Assembly (NCBI RefSeq): GCF_003640665.1
Contig: NZ_QQXL01000008.1
Span: 1 to 64,000, forward strand
From: Galactobacter caseinivorans
GTDB taxonomy: Bacteria > Actinomycetota > Actinomycetes > Actinomycetales > Micrococcaceae
DNA length: 64,000 nucleotides
Direction: 5' to 3'
The notes beneath the pieces were generated by a model. The model ran no database searches. It was not told the DNA's origin and saw only the letters and a program-made list of their open reading frames with translations. The position numbers were made by a program, and so were the translations under genes. Positions within the stretch are counted from its first letter, which is position 1. The number at the start of each line of letters is the position of its first letter. Positions 24,526 through 33,298 of this stretch are shown here, in pieces.

Positions 24526-25819
24526 CGTTCGCGGCCGAGCGCTCCACGGCCGCGAGGACCTTTTGCACGCGCAGGGCGTCATCAAAGGAGGGCGAAGGCG
24601 TGCGCCCCTCCGCGATGGCATCCAAGAAGTCCACCGCCTGGTGGGTAAAGCCGTGTTCGTAGCCCAGAGCGTGGCCCGGTGGCCACCATGACGCGTAGGG
24701 ATGGGAGGGATCCGTGACATCGATCCTGCTGAAGCCTGCCCCGCCCCCACCGCCGGAGGAGGAACCGCCCCCCGGCCCCGCGCCGTCGGCCACTGAAAAC
24801 ACCTCAAGAAAGTTCGAATCCGTCAGGTCAAAGGCGATGGCGCCGGAGGAGCCGGAGAGCTCCACGCGCAGCGCGTTTTTGCGCCCCGTGGCGTAGCGGG
24901 TGGCCTCAAAGGCAGCCAGCACACCGCCGTCCAGGCGCGCCGCAAACACGGCAGCGTCGTCCACGGTGACCGGCGCGGTGCCGCCGCCGCCGGGCAGCGG
25001 ACGCTCGTCCACGAAAGTCTGGGTGAGGCCACTGACGCCCAGGACGTGACGCCCGGAGACCCACTGCACGGCGTCCACGATGTGACTCGCGATGTCCCCC
25101 AAAGCGCCGGAACCGGCCTGCTCGCGATCAAGACGCCACACCCACGGCGCACTGGGATTGGAGAGCCAGTCCTGCAGATACTGCGCGCGGACCTGCCATA
25201 GCTGCCCCAGGAAGCCGTCCGCCACCATTCGCCGGGCCAGGGTCAACGCCGGCGTGCGGCGGTAGCTAAAGCCACACATGGCGCCTGCCCCACTCTGCTG
25301 CGCGGCCGCCCTAGCCACATCCGCCATGCGCTGCGCCTCCTCCACCGTGTTGGCCAGCGGCTTCTCGCACAGAACGTGCTTGCCGGCCGAAAGGGCTGCC
25401 ACGGCGATGGGCTCGTGCGTGTCACCCGGCGTGCAGACGTCCACGATGTCGATATCCTCCCGCGCCACCACCTCGCGCCAATCCGTCGCGACCTCCGGGA
25501 TGCCCCAGCGGGTGGCGAAGTCCTGCGCCGCCGCGGCATCTCTGCCCACCACCACGGCCAACTCCGGGCGCCGCGCCGGGTCAAAAAAGGCCGGGGCGTT
25601 GCGCCAGCCCAGGGCGTGTGCGCGCCCCATAAACGAGTAGCCGATCAGCGCGATGCGCAGGGGGCGAGCGGACTGAGCGGCGGCCTCTTGGCCAGAGGCC
25701 GGTGCGGGTGCGGGTACAGCGGCCGGCGCGGGTGCGGGTGCGGGTACAGCGGCCGGCGCTGGTGCGGGTGCGGGTACAGCGGCCGGCGCTGGTGCGGGTG
25801 CGGATGCGGATGCGGTCAT
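24500..25819 (-). CDS. Gfo/Idh/MocA family oxidoreductase with Pro-Ala repeat N-terminus
   Basis: About 439 residues. An N-terminal low-complexity tract of Pro-Ala repeats (about 40 residues) is followed by the NAD(P) domain IALIGYSFMGRAHALG, then DVCTPGDTHEPIAVAAL and the catalytic-lysine motif CEKPLA. The C-terminal GFO/IDH domain carries GALGDIASHIVDAVQWV with the conserved Asp/His. A Gly-rich insert lies at about residue 345. These enzymes oxidise or reduce sugars and polyols. Start may be ATG 25819 or GTG 25846; neither has a clear ribosome site. Divergent from a TetR gene. Confidence 0.85.
   Translation of the reverse strand: MTASASAPAPAPAAVPAPAPAPAAVPAPAPAPAAVPAPAPASGQEAAAQSARPLRIALIGYSFMGRAHALGWRNAPAFFDPARRPELAVVVGRDAAAAQDFATRWGIPEVATDWREVVAREDIDIVDVCTPGDTHEPIAVAALSAGKHVLCEKPLANTVEEAQRMADVARAAAQQSGAGAMCGFSYRRTPALTLARRMVADGFLGQLWQVRAQYLQDWLSNPSAPWVWRLDREQAGSGALGDIASHIVDAVQWVSGRHVLGVSGLTQTFVDERPLPGGGGTAPVTVDDAAVFAARLDGGVLAAFEATRYATGRKNALRVELSGSSGAIAFDLTDSNFLEVFSVADGAGPGGGSSSGGGGGAGFSRIDVTDPSHPYASWWPPGHALGYEHGFTHQAVDFLDAIAEGRTPSPSFDDALRVQKVLAAVERSAANDGGWQNIG
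25701..25803. repeat. 30-bp coding minisatellite (Pro-Ala repeats)
   Basis: Three full 30-bp units start at 25701, 25731 and 25761 with a 13-base partial unit after. Two are identical and one differs at one base. They encode ten-residue blocks of PAPAPAPAAV type at the N-terminus of the oxidoreductase. Copy number is likely to vary between strains without breaking the frame. Confidence 0.92.
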
Positions 25820-25879
25820 GGCACCAGCGTGCCGGGTCACGGGCACCGCGTCCAGCGGCGGTCTAGATAGGGTGGTCGC

Positions 25880-26404
25880 ATGGCTTTAACTCGCGCGGAC
25901 GTGGTGGCGACCGCCACGCGCATTCTGCGCGACTATGGACTGGCCGACTTGACCATGCGGCGCCTGGCGCGGGAGTTGGGGGTTGGCCCCGGTGCACTGT
26001 ATTGGCACGTCGCGGACAAGCAAGATCTGCTGGTGGCGGTCACCGAAGGGCTGATGGCCAGGCTTCCTGTGCACCACGACGCAGCGGAGCTGGCTTGCTG
26101 GCTGGCCTCCACCTTGCTCCCGGTACCGGATGCAGCGGACGTGGTGCGCGTGGCCCTTGCCTGGCGTCCCGAGGCTGTTAGTGCACTGGGCGCGTTTGAG
26201 GAGCTAGCTTCCGCAGCCGGGGTGGGTGCCGGTGTGGCCCCTCGCGAGGCTTGGGCCCGCGGGGCACTGGACCTGGTGCTGGGTGCGGTGTCCGATCATC
26301 AGGAGGCGGCGCGGGCCGCAGTTGCACGCCAAAGCGAGCCACCCGCCGCGGGTCAGGCCGAAGCGCGAGTGCGTGCGGCACTGACTCGTTGGTCTAGAGG
26401 GTAG
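25880..26404 (+). CDS. TetR family transcriptional regulator
   Basis: A 174-residue regulator with a TetR helix-turn-helix at about residues 6-50: ADVVATATRILRDYGLADLTMRRLARELGVGPGALYWHVADKQDLL is seen in consecutive segments. The C-terminal ligand domain is shorter than usual. It is divergent from the oxidoreductase gene with a gap of about 60 bp, so it may control that gene; no strong palindrome is visible there. Confidence 0.88.
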   Translation: MALTRADVVATATRILRDYGLADLTMRRLARELGVGPGALYWHVADKQDLLVAVTEGLMARLPVHHDAAELACWLASTLLPVPDAADVVRVALAWRPEAVSALGAFEELASAAGVGAGVAPREAWARGALDLVLGAVSDHQEAARAAVARQSEPPAAGQAEARVRAALTRWSRG

Positions 26405-27410
26405 CTACCGGACTGTTAACGGCCACGAAGGGCGGTAGGCAGAGCGCTTCCTTAGTCGCCCCCCAACGCCCAGGGCACAGCGGTCACAGTCAGCGGCACC
26501 ACCCTCACACCCACGGCCCCGGCCGCATGGGCTGGCGCGGGCGGTGTGGGCGGTGTGGGCGGCGTGGGTGACAAGAGCAGTATTGTTCTGGCTGGCTATT
26601 GGCAGAGAAGTAACGGCACCGCCCCCGGATAGCGCCAGCGAAAATTGCTGAGCAGGCGTCAGATCCGCCAATTGTCCCTTCATTAAAATAGACTCAGCAG
26701 CTGGCCCATGAGCCAAACCCAAACTCGCACCAAAATAGAGCCCGGGGTACGCGGCCCTCCATGCACCATCAATTCGAGTCATCGCGGCAATTACGAGTTT
26801 CGAAACAAGAAACGAGGGTCCAAAAGAGAACAGTACGATCTCAAATCCGGCGACGACGGCGGCGATGGACACGATGGAGAGAGATACCGCGGTGACGATC
26901 AAGCTCGCCAACCGCTCTGCACCAGAAAGCGGCCAAGTCGCAACGACGATCCAGATAACCGTTCCTAGCCCGATAGCAGCAGGCGCCCACGAAAGCCATC
27001 CCAAGATCAGAGCGGCTCAAATGGTTACTCCAGGACCCGCTGGGGTTCGAGGCGTCTGGACAGTTGCCGACTTCGCAGGATTGAACTCCTCCTCACTAAC
27101 CCCAGACTTGACCTGATCGCCACCAAATGCGCCCGACGAGTTGCTCAAGCCTCGTGCCCTAAATTGCGAGAGTCTCCGTCAACTAACCCCGCCGCTAGTC
27201 CAGCCAAACCGGAGGCCGAACCGGCAAACGCTCCACCAGGGCCGGGTCGTTGGTGTGCTCCGTGCGCAACAACTTGGCGGCCAGCACGCGGCCATCTCCC
27301 GTGCCGACGGTCCACACTTCGCCAACAGCGCCGGAGCCCACTCGCTCCATAAACCGGTACCGCGCGCCCAGCGCCTCGCCGCTGCGCGCAAGTTCCACTC
27401 CGACCCCCAT
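26405..27410 (-). pseudogene. Decayed transmembrane Ser/Thr kinase-like locus in a lower-GC patch
   Basis: ATG 27410, behind GGGGGA, opens a protein kinase N-lobe: GARYRFMERVGSGAVGEVW (glycine loop near 26-34) and VLAAKLL with the ATP lysine near 47. After LVERLP the kinase ends at a stop near 27195, with no catalytic loop. Further on, SEEEFNPAKSATVQTPRTP, a TGA at 27017-27019, then hydrophobic AALILGWLSWAPAAIGLGTVIW follow, as in a juxtamembrane and membrane anchor. Hydrophobic segments continue to about 26600. GC is visibly lower than around it. I read it as a kinase whose core has been deleted and whose tail carries stops and frameshifts; the tail could instead be a separate small membrane gene from TTG 27004. 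Confidence 0.6.
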
Positions 27411-27511
27411 CAATCATTCCCCCAGTGAGTCCGCATTAATGCCATCCAAAAGAACTCATCGCTCTCACCGTCATGCGCGGGGACCGCCCTCCGCCCAGAG
27501 ACCCAAACCGC

Positions 27512-28135
27512 CTAGCCCAGCCGCCCCCCGGACTCGCTCAGATAACACGTGGCGCACAGGGACTCGTAGCTGACCTCGTCCCCGTCTATCGCCACCTGGT
27601 CCCCATCAAACACAATCTGCCCATTCACGCGCCGGGTATTAAAGATGGCTTTTCGCCCGCAGCGGCAGATGGTCTTGAGCTCCTCCAAGGAGTGGGCCAC
27701 CTCAAGCAAACGCTGGGCACCCGGGAAGGCATGCGTCTTGAAGTCCGTGCGGATGCCGTACGCCAGCACCGGGACATCGTCCAACACGGCAAGCCGCAAC
27801 AGATCATCCACCTGTTCCGGCTCCAGAAACTGGGCCTCGTCCACGAGCAGGCACGCCACCGGGTCCACCTCTACGTGTGGCACCAGCGCCGCGGGGTCGT
27901 CGCCGCGCGCTATGGCAGCAAAGAGCGCGCGCACGTCCCCACCGGCCGGGATCACCAAGTCAACGGCTCGTGTCACACCGAGCCGGGAGATAATCGCAGA
28001 CTCGCCTTTGGTATCCACGCCGGGCTTGGCCAGGACCACGCGCTGGCCGCGCTCCTCGTAGTTGAACGCCGCCTGCAACAGCCCAGTGGATTTGCCGGAG
28101 TTCATGGCTCCAAAACGGAAGTACAGCTTGGCCAC
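27512..28135 (-). CDS. tdk: Thymidine kinase
   Basis: A 207-residue type II thymidine kinase of the salvage pathway. The P-loop GAMNSGKS is at 9-16, the Walker B-like VDEAQF at 98-103, and two zinc cysteine pairs (ICRCGRKAIF and CATC) are in the C-terminal part. Start GTG 28135 follows GAAAGG. It stands between unrelated genes. Confidence 0.96.
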   Translation of the reverse strand: MAKLYFRFGAMNSGKSTGLLQAAFNYEERGQRVVLAKPGVDTKGESAIISRLGVTRAVDLVIPAGGDVRALFAAIARGDDPAALVPHVEVDPVACLLVDEAQFLEPEQVDDLLRLAVLDDVPVLAYGIRTDFKTHAFPGAQRLLEVAHSLEELKTICRCGRKAIFNTRRVNGQIVFDGDQVAIDGDEVSYESLCATCYLSESGGRLG

Positions 28136-28273
28136 GGAAGGCCTTTCGGTGTGGGAAGCGGGGCGCGAACCAGTCTAGTGCGCGGCCCAGACGAATGGAG
28201 ATGGCCCCCACGGGAAGGGCCCCGTCCCACCGGTGGATACGGCAAAACGGGGCCCTGCCAAAACAACTGGCGG

Positions 28274-28693
28274 CTATGCGCCGCCCTCAATCCCGGCCAC
28301 GGCCGCCGGGTCTGAGTCGTTGAGGAAGGTCCCGATACGGTCCACTTCCTCGCTCTCTCCCATCGCAGCGGCGGCTCGGCGTAGTGCGTACAGCGAGCGC
28401 AAGAAGCCACGGTTGGGCTCGTGCGCCCACGGCACGGGACCCTGCCCGCGCCAACCGGCCTTGCGCAGGGCGTCCAGCCCGCGGTGGTAGCCAACGCGCG
28501 CAAAAGCGTAAGACTCCACTTCCCGCCCGTCCTTCCACGCGTCGTCGGCCATCAACGCCCACGGAAGCTGCGCCGAGGGGAAGCGGCGTGCCAAATCCTC
28601 CGGCTCATCCCCCGCCGCGTAACGCGCCTCAAGCTCGGGATCCACGGGCAGCCGCGTCTCCGGGATACCCAACAAATTCTGTCCCAGCTCCAT
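28274..28693 (-). CDS. DUF3151 protein
   Basis: A 139-residue soluble protein. ALMADDAW, YAFARVGYHRGLDALRKAGWRG and GPVPWAHEPNRGFLRSLYALRRAA are the conserved core of DUF3151, an actinobacterial family of unknown function that is commonly found next to fructose-bisphosphate aldolase. Here it begins two bases after the fba stop on the same strand, so the two are probably co-transcribed. Confidence 0.92.
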   Translation of the reverse strand: MELGQNLLGIPETRLPVDPELEARYAAGDEPEDLARRFPSAQLPWALMADDAWKDGREVESYAFARVGYHRGLDALRKAGWRGQGPVPWAHEPNRGFLRSLYALRRAAAAMGESEEVDRIGTFLNDSDPAAVAGIEGGA

Positions 28694-28695
28694 GC

Positions 28696-29718
28696 TTACT
28701 TCACGCTCTTGCCGGCGGAGCCAAGCTGCTTGACGGCCTCCACCACGCGGGCGGACATGCCGGCCTCAGCGGCGGCGCCCCACACGCGCGGGTCGTACGT
28801 CTTCTTGTTGCCGACCTCGCCGTCAACCTTCAGCACGCCGCTGTAGTTGCTCATCATGTGACCGGCCACGGGACGCGTAAACGCGTACTGGGTGTCCGTG
28901 TCCACGTTCATCTTGATGACGCCATAGGAAACGGCATCCGCGATCTCCTGATCGGAAGAACCGGACCCTCCGTGGAAGACCAGGTCAAAGGGCTCCGCCT
29001 GACCGACAGCCTCGCCGACCTCCGCCTGAATGTCCCGCAGAATCTCCGGGCGCAGCTTCACGTTGCCCGGCTTGTACACGCCGTGCACATTGCCGAAGGT
29101 CAGGGCCGTGATGTAGCGGCCGTTCTCCCCGTTGCCGAGCGCCTTGATGGTCTCCAGCGCGTCCTGCGTGGTGGTGTAGAGCTTCTCGTTGATGGCGTTC
29201 TCCACGCCATCCTCCTCGCCACCCACGGTGCCAATCTCCACCTCAAGAATCTGCTTGTTGGCGTGGGTGCGCGCCAGCAAATCCACGGCAATGCGCAGGT
29301 TCTCTTCCAGCGTCTCCGCCGAACCGTCCCACATGTGGGAGTTGAAGAAGGGGTCGCGGCCGGCGGCGACCTCCTGTGCGGAGGCCTCCAACAGCGGCAA
29401 CACAAAGCCCTCCAGCTTGTCCTTGGGGCAGTGATCGGTGTGCAGGGCCACGTTGATGTCGTAAGACTTGGCGGCCTCACGGATGTAGGCCACGAACGCG
29501 AGCGAACCGCGCACCATGTCCTTCACGGAGGATCCCGAGAAGTAGGCGGCGCCACCGGTGGACACCTGCAAAATCCCGTCAGATCCGGCCTCTGCCAGCC
29601 CGGCAAGGGCCGCGTTGACGGTCTGCGAGCTGGTCACGTTGATGGCCGGGAAGGCAAACTTTCCGCTCTTAGCGGCGTCCAGCATCTCGTTGTACTTGTC
29701 CGGGGTTGCGACGGGCAC
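28696..29718 (-). CDS. fba: Class II fructose-bisphosphate aldolase
   Basis: A 340-residue zinc-dependent aldolase interconverting fructose 1,6-bisphosphate with dihydroxyacetone phosphate and glyceraldehyde 3-phosphate. The motifs are VALHTDHCPKDK (zinc His and catalytic Asp), FGNVHGVYKPG, DLVFHGGSGS and KMNVDTDTQYAFT. Start GTG 29718 lies five bases after AAGGAG and gives the usual beginning VPVATPDKYNEML; the frame to 29940 is not used. Followed by the DUF3151 gene. Confidence 0.97.
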   Translation of the reverse strand: MPVATPDKYNEMLDAAKSGKFAFPAINVTSSQTVNAALAGLAEAGSDGILQVSTGGAAYFSGSSVKDMVRGSLAFVAYIREAAKSYDINVALHTDHCPKDKLEGFVLPLLEASAQEVAAGRDPFFNSHMWDGSAETLEENLRIAVDLLARTHANKQILEVEIGTVGGEEDGVENAINEKLYTTTQDALETIKALGNGENGRYITALTFGNVHGVYKPGNVKLRPEILRDIQAEVGEAVGQAEPFDLVFHGGSGSSDQEIADAVSYGVIKMNVDTDTQYAFTRPVAGHMMSNYSGVLKVDGEVGNKKTYDPRVWGAAAEAGMSARVVEAVKQLGSAGKSVK

Positions 29719-30026
29719 GGTCACTCCTTGGCTCAGTTGAGGGTGGCTACATCCCGACTGCATCGGTGGGGTCGGTGACGTCCACCACCCATCGTAGCGA
29801 TGCATATGCCCGACGGCGTGTGCTTTGGACCCAGCGTGACGCTGGGCGCCGTTTTTTGGCGCCCTTGCGGCGCCGTTCTGCGGGCGTCTTTCTGACGTTT
29901 GGGTGCGGCACAATGGGCCCACGGATTGCGGTTGGTCCACCAGACTGAGTATTTTTCTTTACAGCACCGCAAAGAATCCGGGGAATACTCGGAGAAGTCG
30001 CGAACATTCTTGGGAAGGACACCACC
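29719..30026. other. 308-bp divergent gap with stacked small hairpins
   Basis: A GCCCGACG half-repeat lies at 29808-29818. Two overlapping hairpins follow: CCCAGCG/CGCTGGG at 29830-29846 and GGGCGCC/GGCGCCC at 29844-29864 with a loop of six T. Because the flanking genes diverge, these are not ordinary terminators; the T-rich loop with stem could be either regulatory or debris. Promoters of fba and the membrane gene should lie here. Confidence 0.5.
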
Positions 30027-32276
30027 ATGAGCGAGCCAACGCCGAACTCCGGATGGGGCGGAGGCCAGCCCAACAATGGGCCACAGGGCTCACCGGCCCA
30101 GAACGGGGCGCAGGGTCAGGGAGGCGCGCCAGGCCAGGGTGGCTGGGGCGCGCCGCAGCAGCCGGGCGGGTGGGGTCAGCCCCAACAGCCGCAGCAGGGC
30201 CAGCCCGCCTATGGGCAGCCGGGTCAGGGTCAGCCCGGTCAGGGTCAGCCCGCCTATGGCCAGCCTCAGCAGGGCCAGCCCACGCAACCCCAGCAAGGCC
30301 AGCAGTGGGGTGCGCCGCAGGGTCAGCCCCAGCAGCAGAACGCTTGGGGTGCTCCCCAGCAGAACCAGGGCCAGTGGAACGCGGGTCAGCGCCAGGGCGG
30401 TGCCGGCCTCGGAGTTACGTCCCGCCAGTGGATCACCGCTGCCATCCTCGGTGGAGTGGCGTACATCGCCGCGCTCATCGCGGCCGTGCTCGTGTCGCTG
30501 CTGCAGCTAGCGGCCGGATTTAAGACCAGCTTCGGCCTGTTCGTCGCCGACCTCTTCTCCAAGGTCCCCGCCGCCTTCGGTGGCACCAAGTCCATCACGA
30601 ACTCAAGAGAGATCGGCGGCCAGACCTACGAGTCTTCCTCTCAGATCTCCAGCTTCACCCTGTTCATCGTGGCTTTTGCACTGGTGGCTGTGTGGCTGGT
30701 GGGGCGCCGTATTGGACGCAACCCCGCGGCCCCCAAGGCGCTCCCACGGCTGCTGCTCGCAGCGGCGTCGGGCTTGGTCTTTAGCGTCCTGACCATCCTG
30801 CTTGGCCTGCTCATCCAGCACCGCTCGGATGAGGGCACGTACCACGCAGTCAGCTTTGGCGGCGTGGTGGCGGGCTTGGTGACGGTCGGATTCGTCAGCT
30901 ACCTGGCGCTCTCCCCGCGCGGCGACTCGCTGCTGCCCTCTCGCTTCCGCCAGGCCGGCAGCCAGTTCGTGGAGCACGTGGTGCTCGCCGGTGGCCTCAT
31001 GGCCGTCGTCATGTTCCTTTACTACGGCTTCGCCGCCAAGTCCCAGCAGACCTGGTGGTCCTTCCTGCAGGCCATCCCGGGCACCCACGGTGACTTCCCC
31101 TGGAATATCGGCAACAGCTTCATCTTCATGCACTTTGGTGCCGTGGGCGGAACGACGACCAGCGGGTCCGCATCCGAGACGCGCGCCTTGAGCGTGTTCT
31201 CCAAGGATCTGATCGGCGATCAGGTGTGGATCTGGATCATGGCCATGGTCCTCATGCTGATCTTCCTGGTCTGGACCAGCCTGCGCTGGCGCCTGCGGGT
31301 GGGCGTCACGGAGCCGCGCCAGTCGTGGCAGTCCTGGGCGCTGCTTCCCGGCATGTACTTGGTGGGCGGGCTGGTCCTCATGATCGCTTCCATCACCTCC
31401 TACTCCCTCACCACGCCCGGGTTCAACGGCGGAGAGAGCAACACCTACGGCTCCACCACCATGCACGGTGGCTGGGTCTTCCTCATCATCGGTGTCGTCG
31501 GTGCAGTGATCGAGGTCCTCTCGCGCTACGCGGCGGATCCCATCCTTCGCGCGCTTCCCGCCGGCCTGCTTGGCTTGGTGGGACTCAAGACCGGTGCCGA
31601 TCTCGCGGCGACTCGCCAGCACCTGATCACCAACCGTCCGGCCCCCCGGGCCCAGGGCGGTCAGGGTGGCCAGAGCGGTCAGCAGGGCTGGGGTGCTCCC
31701 CAGCAGGGCGGCCAGGGCGGTCAGCAGGGTTGGGGCGCGCCTCAGCAAGGCGGCGGGCAGAATGCCGGCCAGCAGGGTTGGGGAGCACCTCAGCAGCCTG
31801 TGCTCCCGCAGCGCCCCCAGCAGGGTGGTCAGCAGCAGGGCGGTCAGCAGTGGGGTGCTCCGCAGCAGCCCGCACAGCCGCAGTCCCCTCAGCAGGGTGG
31901 CCAGCAGTGGGGCAACCCGCAACAGGGCCCAGGTGGCCAGCACGGTCAGTCCAACCAGCCCGGCCAGCAGGGCTGGGGCGCACCCCAGCAGCCCGCGCAG
32001 CCGCAGGCCCCCCAGCAGGGTGGTCAGCAGCAGGGAGGCCAGCATGGCGCCCAGCAGCAGGGAGGCCAGCAGGGTTGGGGAGCTCCGCAGCAGGGTCAGC
32101 CCGGCTCGCAGCAGCCGGGCCAGCCGGGCCAGAACCCCAACGATCCGGCGCAGAACGCTCAGCCGCAGTGGGGCACTCCCCCGCAGCAGCCCGGTCAGCC
32201 AGGCCAGCCAGGTCAGCCCGGTCAGCCCGGTCAGCCCGGTCAGCCGGGTCAGAACCCGTGGGGCGGCCAGAACTAA
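30027..32276 (+). CDS. Gln/Gly/Pro-repeat protein with eight-helix membrane core
   Basis: A 749-residue protein in three parts. Residues 1-130 and about 535-749 are almost wholly Gln, Gly, Pro, Ala and Trp, with the recurring words GWGAPQQ, QGGQ and, at the end, QPGQPGQ. Between them lie about eight hydrophobic helices (for example AAILGGVAYIAALIAAVLVS near 138 and GGWVFLIIGVVGAVIEVL near 480). Both tails would be cytoplasmic if the helix number is even. GGGAAGGA precedes the ATG. Such tails suggest condensate-like or protein-binding behaviour; no function is known to me. A strong hairpin follows the gene. Confidence 0.8.
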   Translation: MSEPTPNSGWGGGQPNNGPQGSPAQNGAQGQGGAPGQGGWGAPQQPGGWGQPQQPQQGQPAYGQPGQGQPGQGQPAYGQPQQGQPTQPQQGQQWGAPQGQPQQQNAWGAPQQNQGQWNAGQRQGGAGLGVTSRQWITAAILGGVAYIAALIAAVLVSLLQLAAGFKTSFGLFVADLFSKVPAAFGGTKSITNSREIGGQTYESSSQISSFTLFIVAFALVAVWLVGRRIGRNPAAPKALPRLLLAAASGLVFSVLTILLGLLIQHRSDEGTYHAVSFGGVVAGLVTVGFVSYLALSPRGDSLLPSRFRQAGSQFVEHVVLAGGLMAVVMFLYYGFAAKSQQTWWSFLQAIPGTHGDFPWNIGNSFIFMHFGAVGGTTTSGSASETRALSVFSKDLIGDQVWIWIMAMVLMLIFLVWTSLRWRLRVGVTEPRQSWQSWALLPGMYLVGGLVLMIASITSYSLTTPGFNGGESNTYGSTTMHGGWVFLIIGVVGAVIEVLSRYAADPILRALPAGLLGLVGLKTGADLAATRQHLITNRPAPRAQGGQGGQSGQQGWGAPQQGGQGGQQGWGAPQQGGGQNAGQQGWGAPQQPVLPQRPQQGGQQQGGQQWGAPQQPAQPQSPQQGGQQWGNPQQGPGGQHGQSNQPGQQGWGAPQQPAQPQAPQQGGQQQGGQHGAQQQGGQQGWGAPQQGQPGSQQPGQPGQNPNDPAQNAQPQWGTPPQQPGQPGQPGQPGQPGQPGQPGQNPWGGQN

Positions 32277-32347
32277 TCGCCGTGGCCGGCACCTTCGCCG
32301 GCACTCACACGGCGAAATGGATCTGAGAAGTAGATCCGAGAACTAAC

Positions 32348-32388
32348 GGAGGGGCCCCGACCGGCATCGCGCCGGTCGGGGCCCCTCC
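32348..32388 (+). terminator. Perfect 18-bp hairpin after the repeat-rich membrane gene
   Basis: GGAGGGGCCCCGACCGGC pairs exactly with GCCGGTCGGGGCCCCTCC around a five-base loop, 72 bp after the stop. There is no T run, but GC hairpins without a T tract are common actinobacterial terminators. Confidence 0.8.
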
Positions 32389-32431
32389 CGCATTCGCCGC
32401 AGTGGCCGCGTCGCCGCCGTCGGCCCCAACC

Positions 32432-32503
32432 GATTTTCCACCGGGTTTCGGACTTTTCCCACGAGCATCGTTCGGTGCAAAAGCCAGAAACCCGGTGAAA
32501 ATC
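32432..32503. repeat. Long inverted repeat between hairpin terminator and TrmH gene
   Basis: GATTTTCCACCGGGTTTC (32432-32449) pairs with GAAACCCGGTGAAAATC (32487-32503) with a single bulge, around 37 bases that hold a further TTTT/AAAA pairing. It is on the 3' side of both convergent genes and may stop the minus-strand gene, but it is more AT-rich and longer than the usual terminators here. Confidence 0.75.
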
Positions 32504-32527
32504 CCCGGCCCCCCGAGGGCACCCCCT

Positions 32528-33244
32528 CTAGACCCGCTGCCCAAACTCCCAGCGCCGAATCCAGGCGTGCATGGCGACCGCCGCGGCGGAGGCGGCGTTG
32601 ATGGAGCGCGTGGAGCCGTACTGGGCAATGGAGAGCGTGGCCTTCGCCGCCGCGCGCATCTCCTCAGACAACCCCGGCCCCTCCTGCCCAAAGACCATGA
32701 CGCAGCGCTCGGGCAGCTCATAGGTCTCCAGCGGCACGGAGTCGGGGAAGATGTCCACGCCGAGCACCACGAGTCCCTCGCCGTGCGCCCACGCAACAAA
32801 GTCCTCCACGGTGGGGTGGTGACGCACGTGCAGGTATTTGTCCGTGACCATGGCCCCGCGCCGATTCCACCGCCGCCGCCCCACGATGTGCACCTGCGCC
32901 GCATTAAAAGCGTTGGCCGTGCGCACCACCGTGCCGATGTTGAGGTCGTGCTGCCAATTCTCAATGGCCACGTGCAGGGGGTGCCTGCGGGTATCCAGCT
33001 GCGCCACAATCGCCTCGTGTCGCCAATACCGGAACTCGTCCAGCACATTGCGCCGGTCGCCGTTCTCCAACAATTCCGGATCAAAGTGCTCCCCCGCGGG
33101 CCATTCGCCCTCCCACGGTCCCAACCCAACCTCTGGCTGGGAGGGGGCCGCGTCGTCGGGCGCTGTGTTTGCGTCTTGAGCTTCTCCCTGCCCGACGGCG
33201 TGAGGCTGGGCGGGCGGGGTCGCGGAGGGATCGTGGGAGGTCAC
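32528..33244 (-). CDS. TrmH/SpoU family RNA 2'-O-methyltransferase
   Basis: A 238-residue SPOUT methyltransferase. The three family motifs are present: NIGTVVRTANAF (with the catalytic Arg), VMVFGQEGPGLSEE, and LSIAQYGSTRSINAASAAAVAMH that builds the knotted SAM site. The target is tRNA or rRNA ribose; which cannot be told. The first ~40 residues are low-complexity and are partly encoded by two GCCCGACG-family half-repeats (33149-33162 and 33188-33200), so the true start may be internal to GTG 33244. Confidence 0.88.
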   Translation of the reverse strand: MTSHDPSATPPAQPHAVGQGEAQDANTAPDDAAPSQPEVGLGPWEGEWPAGEHFDPELLENGDRRNVLDEFRYWRHEAIVAQLDTRRHPLHVAIENWQHDLNIGTVVRTANAFNAAQVHIVGRRRWNRRGAMVTDKYLHVRHHPTVEDFVAWAHGEGLVVLGVDIFPDSVPLETYELPERCVMVFGQEGPGLSEEMRAAAKATLSIAQYGSTRSINAASAAAVAMHAWIRRWEFGQRV

Positions 33245-33298
33245 CTCTCCAGCCTAGTCACCGCGCGGTGACCCGCCGTGCGGTGGCAGACTGACGGC

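Noticed and set aside
30603-32045. 480-codon minus-strand frame over the repeat-rich membrane gene
   Set aside because: Its Leu/Thr-rich repeats are just the complement of the Gln/Gly repeats; the plus frame has a ribosome site and clear membrane helices.
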